The notes under the pieces: generated by a model
Seen by the model: only the letters and a program-made list of their open reading frames with translations
Database searches by the model: none
What the model was told of the DNA's origin: nothing
In this document: one piece after another, positions 62,780 to 64,000 of the stretch
How positions within the stretch are numbered: the stretch's first letter is position 1
Layout: each line of letters starts with the position of its first letter
DNA from: Candidatus Phytoplasma oryzae
GTDB taxonomy: Bacteria; Bacillota_I; Bacilli_A; Acholeplasmatales; Acholeplasmataceae
Length of the DNA stretch: 64,000 bases
Direction: 5' to 3'
NCBI GenBank assembly: GCA_027945135.1
Contig: CP116038.1
Span: 62,001-126,000 of the forward strand
Position numbers and translations under genes: made by a program

Positions 62780-64000
62780 ATGTTTGCTGAAATTTTACTA
62801 TATATTAAAAAATCTAATTTAAACATTCTTTTTGATTATATTATTCCTAATAATTTAACTAATTTAGCTAAAAAAGGAATGAGAGTAATTGTTCCCTTTG
62901 GCGAAAAAAATACACCTAGATTAGGTTATATTCTCAATATTAAAAATAAAAGCAATATGGCAAATAAATACATTTATGAAATTCCAGATAAAAAACCTTT
63001 TTTAAATGAAGAACTTTTATTATTAGCAGAAGAAATTTTAAAAATACCTTTTGTATCTAAAACATCAGCATATAATAAAATTATTCCTAATGGTTTTTTA
63101 GTTTCTTATAAAAAAAAAATCTTTCCATTAAAAAAAGATTTAATCCCGGAAGAAATAAAAAAATATTTAGAAAAAAAAAAATGGTGCTTAGAAACTCAAA
63201 ATATCTTATTAAAAGACAAATGTTTTAAAAAACTAATTAAAGAAAAAATTATTGAATCTAAAATAATTATTCAAAATTTTTACAAAGAATCGGAAAAAGA
63301 ATCAGAAAATATTAAAATTATTCAAAATAAAAATAATAAAAAATTAAATAATCAATTTTTGTATAAATCACAAAAATTTAGTTTAAAAAATCAAAAATAT
63401 AAATATAAAGAAGTTTTAGACAAAATTAATTTTAATTTTGATGAAAAATATTTATTATATTATGAAAATAACGAAGAAAAAATTAATTTTTATTTAAAGA
63501 TAATAGAAAAAAATCAAAAAAATAATAAACAAGTTTTAATTTTAGTACCCGAAATTATTGTTGTTGATTATATATTAAAAAAAATTAAAAAAAAATTTCC
63601 TTATACAAAAATAACAAATATAAATAGTCTTTTAAGTAAAAAGAAAAATTACATACAAAATAAAAATATAAAAGAACAAAAAATATCTATTGTTATTGGT
63701 ACTAGAAGTGCTATTTTTGCTCCTCTAGAAAAATTAGGAACTATTATTATAGATGATGAACATGATTATTCTTTAATAGAAAAAAAAAAAATAAATTATG
63801 ATCCTAGAGAATTAGCAAAAATTAGATCTGATTATAACAAAATACCATTAATTTTAACTAGTAACTCTCCTTCATTAGAAAGTTATTATTTCTATAAAAA
63901 AAATAAATATAAATTTTTAAATTTATCAAAAAAAAAAAATAATTTAAAAATGAAATTAATAGATATGAAAGAAGAACTAAAAAAAGGTAATTTATCTCCT
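62780..64000 (+). CDS. priA: Primosomal protein N' PriA (5' part; degraded ATP site)
   Basis: Starts ATG 62780 and stays open to the window end (407 codons). PriA is a helicase restarting stalled replication forks. The family is recognised from the N-terminal domain (FDYIIP, GMRVIVPFG, GYIL) and from VLILVPEI, IGTRSAIFAPLEKLGTIIIDDEHD and RELAKIRSDYNKIPLILTSNSPSLES. Where the family has LL-GVTGSGKTEVYL, this protein reads LLYYENNEEKINFYL, so Walker A is lost. DEEH is DDEH and GSATPS is TSNSPS. It follows rbfA by 14 nt. Confidence 0.85.
   Translation, partial: MFAEILLYIKKSNLNILFDYIIPNNLTNLAKKGMRVIVPFGEKNTPRLGYILNIKNKSNMANKYIYEIPDKKPFLNEELLLLAEEILKIPFVSKTSAYNKIIPNGFLVSYKKKIFPLKKDLIPEEIKKYLEKKKWCLETQNILLKDKCFKKLIKEKIIESKIIIQNFYKESEKESENIKIIQNKNNKKLNNQFLYKSQKFSLKNQKYKYKEVLDKINFNFDEKYLLYYENNEEKINFYLKIIEKNQKNNKQVLILVPEIIVVDYILKKIKKKFPYTKITNINSLLSKKKNYIQNKNIKEQKISIVIGTRSAIFAPLEKLGTIIIDDEHDYSLIEKKKINYDPRELAKIRSDYNKIPLILTSNSPSLESYYFYKKNKYKFLNLSKKKNNLKMKLIDMKEELKKGNLSP

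Overview
This window is chromosomal DNA of a plant-pathogenic phytoplasma ('Candidatus Phytoplasma', Acholeplasmatales). It is very AT-rich and uses the standard code, with TGG for Trp and TGA as a stop. The rRNA operon is 16S-tRNA-Ile-23S-5S, and the standard phytoplasma primer sites R16R2 (about 11703) and P7 (about 11270) are present exactly. The R16F2n site has several mismatches, so this is probably not one of the best-studied 16Sr groups; I cannot name the group.

Layout. 1-2520 (minus strand): smpB at the window edge, ppa, and an unknown secreted protein. 2636-13270: one minus-strand rRNA/tRNA operon, with a promoter at 13245-13273, then 16S, tRNA-Ile(GAT), 23S, 5S and eleven tRNAs (Val, Thr, Lys, Leu, Ala, Met, Ile2, Ser, fMet, Asp, Phe). 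Four of the eleven (Thr, Leu-UAA, Ala, Phe) are interrupted by ORF-less group II introns of 832-1041 nt. There are five introns because tRNA-Phe carries two. 13300-17536 (minus): tldE/tldD and a DEAD-box helicase. 18134-25974 (plus): engB, valS, an alpha/beta hydrolase, a P-type ATPase and pth. 26096-31816 (plus): four lineage-specific genes for N-terminally anchored or secreted coiled-coil proteins and an AAA+ ATPase. Three of them lie behind four tandem 73-bp repeats, each containing a consensus-like promoter. 32007-36938 (minus): pgi, a MATE transporter, pfkA, fba and acpP. 37450-45212 (plus): small membrane proteins, glyA, rpmE, tdk, tadA, the SRP RNA, mnmG and rsmG. 45222-51720 (minus): a YqaJ-type nuclease, a heterodimeric ABC exporter and groESL. 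52244: a secreted/anchored protein, then tRNA-Ser(GCT). 53532-57497 (minus): an SMC-like ATPase with a small partner, resembling JetC/JetB of Wadjet but without recognisable JetA or JetD. 57741-58529: a HAD phosphatase. 59462-64000 (plus): nusA-infB-rbfA-priA, preceded by two similar hairpins.

The main discovery is the tRNA intron set. Removing each intron at the inferred sites restores a normal tRNA fold. The intron ends fit group II rules (GGGCG or GUGCG at the 5' end, AU at the 3' end, domain V/VI-like hairpins). In every copy an internal sequence at an equivalent place (putative EBS1) complements the exon bases just upstream of the insertion (IBS1), and it changes with the site. If these tRNA genes are single-copy, translation in this organism depends on group II splicing, with any intron-encoded maturase supplied from outside the window. 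Secondary leads are the orphan JetB/JetC-like pair, the four-fold tandem promoter array before the secreted/AAA+ genes, a PriA with a degraded Walker A motif, and paired hairpins before nusA.
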